Positions 63,021 through 64,000 of a DNA stretch of 64,000 nucleotides are shown here, piece after piece; position 1 is the stretch's first letter; each line of letters opens with the position of its first letter. The translations under genes and the position numbers were made by a program. The notes beneath the pieces were generated by a model. It saw nothing but the letters and a program-made list of their open reading frames with translations. It did not search any database and was not told the origin of the DNA. This DNA comes from [Clostridium] innocuum (lineage in GTDB: Bacteria; Bacillota_I; Bacilli_A; Erysipelotrichales; Erysipelotrichaceae), in NCBI GenBank assembly GCA_012317185.1, contig CP048838.1:806001-870000 (forward strand). Reading direction: 5' to 3'.

Positions 63021-63977
63021 ATGAAAATTTTAGCAGCTAAATTTGTATTGGAGGCAAATGCCCATGTACCGATGAAATGTGATATGGAGAATGTGGCGTT
63101 GTCTTATGGAAAGGAAGCACTGTCACACATGCAGCTTGGCAATGTGTTTGATGCAGAGGATATAGATCTCATTCCGGTAATCTGTGCGGATGCCGGATGC
63201 AGCGGAGTGATGAAAACATCTTGTTTTATGTATATTGAGCAGCGCATTCTACAGGCTGTGAAAGAACATGTAAAGGATTTGGACGGTATCTATCTTCACC
63301 TGCACGGCGCAAGCTTTGTAGAGGATATCGGTTCGGGCGAGCATCACTTGCTGCGCTGTATTCGCAGGATTACCGGTCCCTATCTGCCCATTGCGATATC
63401 CTGTGATCCGCATGGAAATCTGACAAAGGAATATGTGGAGAATGCTACCATTCTTCGCAGCTTTCGGGAGGCACCGCATACCGATATTCCGGAAACTGTA
63501 CAATTTGTATGCCGTGCACTCGTTCAGGAAATCCGCGATCGGATGAATATGCGTCCTGTATACCGCAAGCTTCCATTGATACTGGGAGGAGAACAGAGTG
63601 TTTCTGCGGATGAACCGGTACATTCCATCAATCAGTTTATGAATGAACTGGAAAAGGATGAGCGGATACTGAGCTGTTCGTGGCATGTCGGATATCTGCG
63701 TCATGATGCCCCGGAAGCAGGCTGTGGGATTGTCGTGGTGCCAAGCGCACAGGACTTTCAGCAATATGCTGAAGAAGCAGCAGATCAGCTGATGAACTAT
63801 GTCTGGGGTAAGCGCCATGAATTTCATTACACGGGTCTTACCAGAGAACCGCAGGAAGCATTGCAGGCGGCTCTTGATTTTTCAGGAAAGCCGGTGTTTC
63901 TCACGGATTCCGGGGATAATGTGACCTCCGGGGCGATGGGGGCTAACACATTTATATTACGGCAGGTGTTAGCTTGA
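63021..63977 (+). pseudogene. Second MlrC-like hydrolase with premature TGA
   Basis: The 318 codons match residues 1-318 of the preceding gene closely (LHGASFVEDIGSGEHHLL, CDPHGNL, RKLPLILGGEQSVSADEPV, DSGDNVTSGAMG). The frame stops at TGA 63975-63977 after LRQVLA, but the next codons (EHLTKRF) continue the alignment with QTETTKKF of the first copy. So the stop is a nonsense change inside a gene that should run beyond the window. AGGAGGAGG precedes ATG. It may encode a truncated product lacking the C-terminal domain. Confidence 0.75.
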
Positions 63978-64000
63978 GAACATCTGACAAAACGCTTTTT

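Overview
The window looks like chromosomal DNA of a low-to-mid GC Bacillota gut bacterium. Gene style (many PTS systems, LicT and LevR type regulators, LPXTG-like surface proteins, AGGAGG ribosome sites, TTGACA/TATAAT promoters) fits the Erysipelotrichia, for example the [Clostridium] innocuum group. That placement is inference from gene content only.

Layout. 1-2286: a copy of an IS1634-type insertion sequence with a 95 bp target duplication. 2340-4456: small accessory genes (GNAT, XRE membrane regulator, aspartate/glutamate racemase family). 5275-10515: a phosphonate operon made of an ABC ATPase, a permease-permease-binding protein fusion, phnW and phnX; it should import 2-aminoethylphosphonate and cleave it to acetaldehyde and phosphate. 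10857-17090: a tandem-GntR regulator divergent from a three-gene phosphorelay (REC-HD-GYP-GGDEF, Hpt, hybrid kinase) that points to cyclic-di-GMP. 17243-23102: a recombinase-like fragment, a decayed and an intact sortase-type surface protein, and the relic of the right end of a Tn916-like element, next to tRNA-Arg(CCG). 23600-26020: four AT-rich genes on the minus strand. 26341-32636: a lipoprotein, then NhaC antiporter, thioredoxin reductase, an arylsulfotransferase-thioredoxin fusion and a Crp-like regulator. 33064-39878: Ntn hydrolase, KilA-N protein, XRE regulator, Gfo/Idh/MocA oxidoreductase, a broken and an intact DeoR regulator, and manA. 40412-50217: two adjacent sugar units (aldolase, Fe-alcohol dehydrogenase, split transketolase; LevR-like regulator, mannose-type PTS IIA/B/C/D, RpiB/LacAB isomerase) whose promoters look alike. 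50301-50454: a large nested palindrome. 50482-52684: a second IS1634-type copy with a 111 bp target duplication. 52708-54396: an AAA-ATPase/PD-(D/E)XK gene split by three separate 20 bp insertions. 54799-57734: ROK regulator, PHP phosphoesterase, tocopherol-cyclase-like protein. 58169-63977: CcpA-site promoter, antiterminator leader, PTS IIA, LicT, PTS IIBC and two tandem MlrC (M81) genes.

Most unusual signals: (1) the three exactly 20 bp, GC-rich, partly related insertions that alone break an otherwise intact gene; (2) both IS copies sit just after GATATAAT, and their long duplications rebuild the promoter-like sequence for the gene beyond; (3) the thioredoxin reductase / arylsulfotransferase-thioredoxin operon; (4) a LevR-type regulator that has lost GAFTGA and Walker B, next to sigma-70-type promoters; (5) the fused phosphonate transporter. 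All calls come from reading the sequence; no database search was run.
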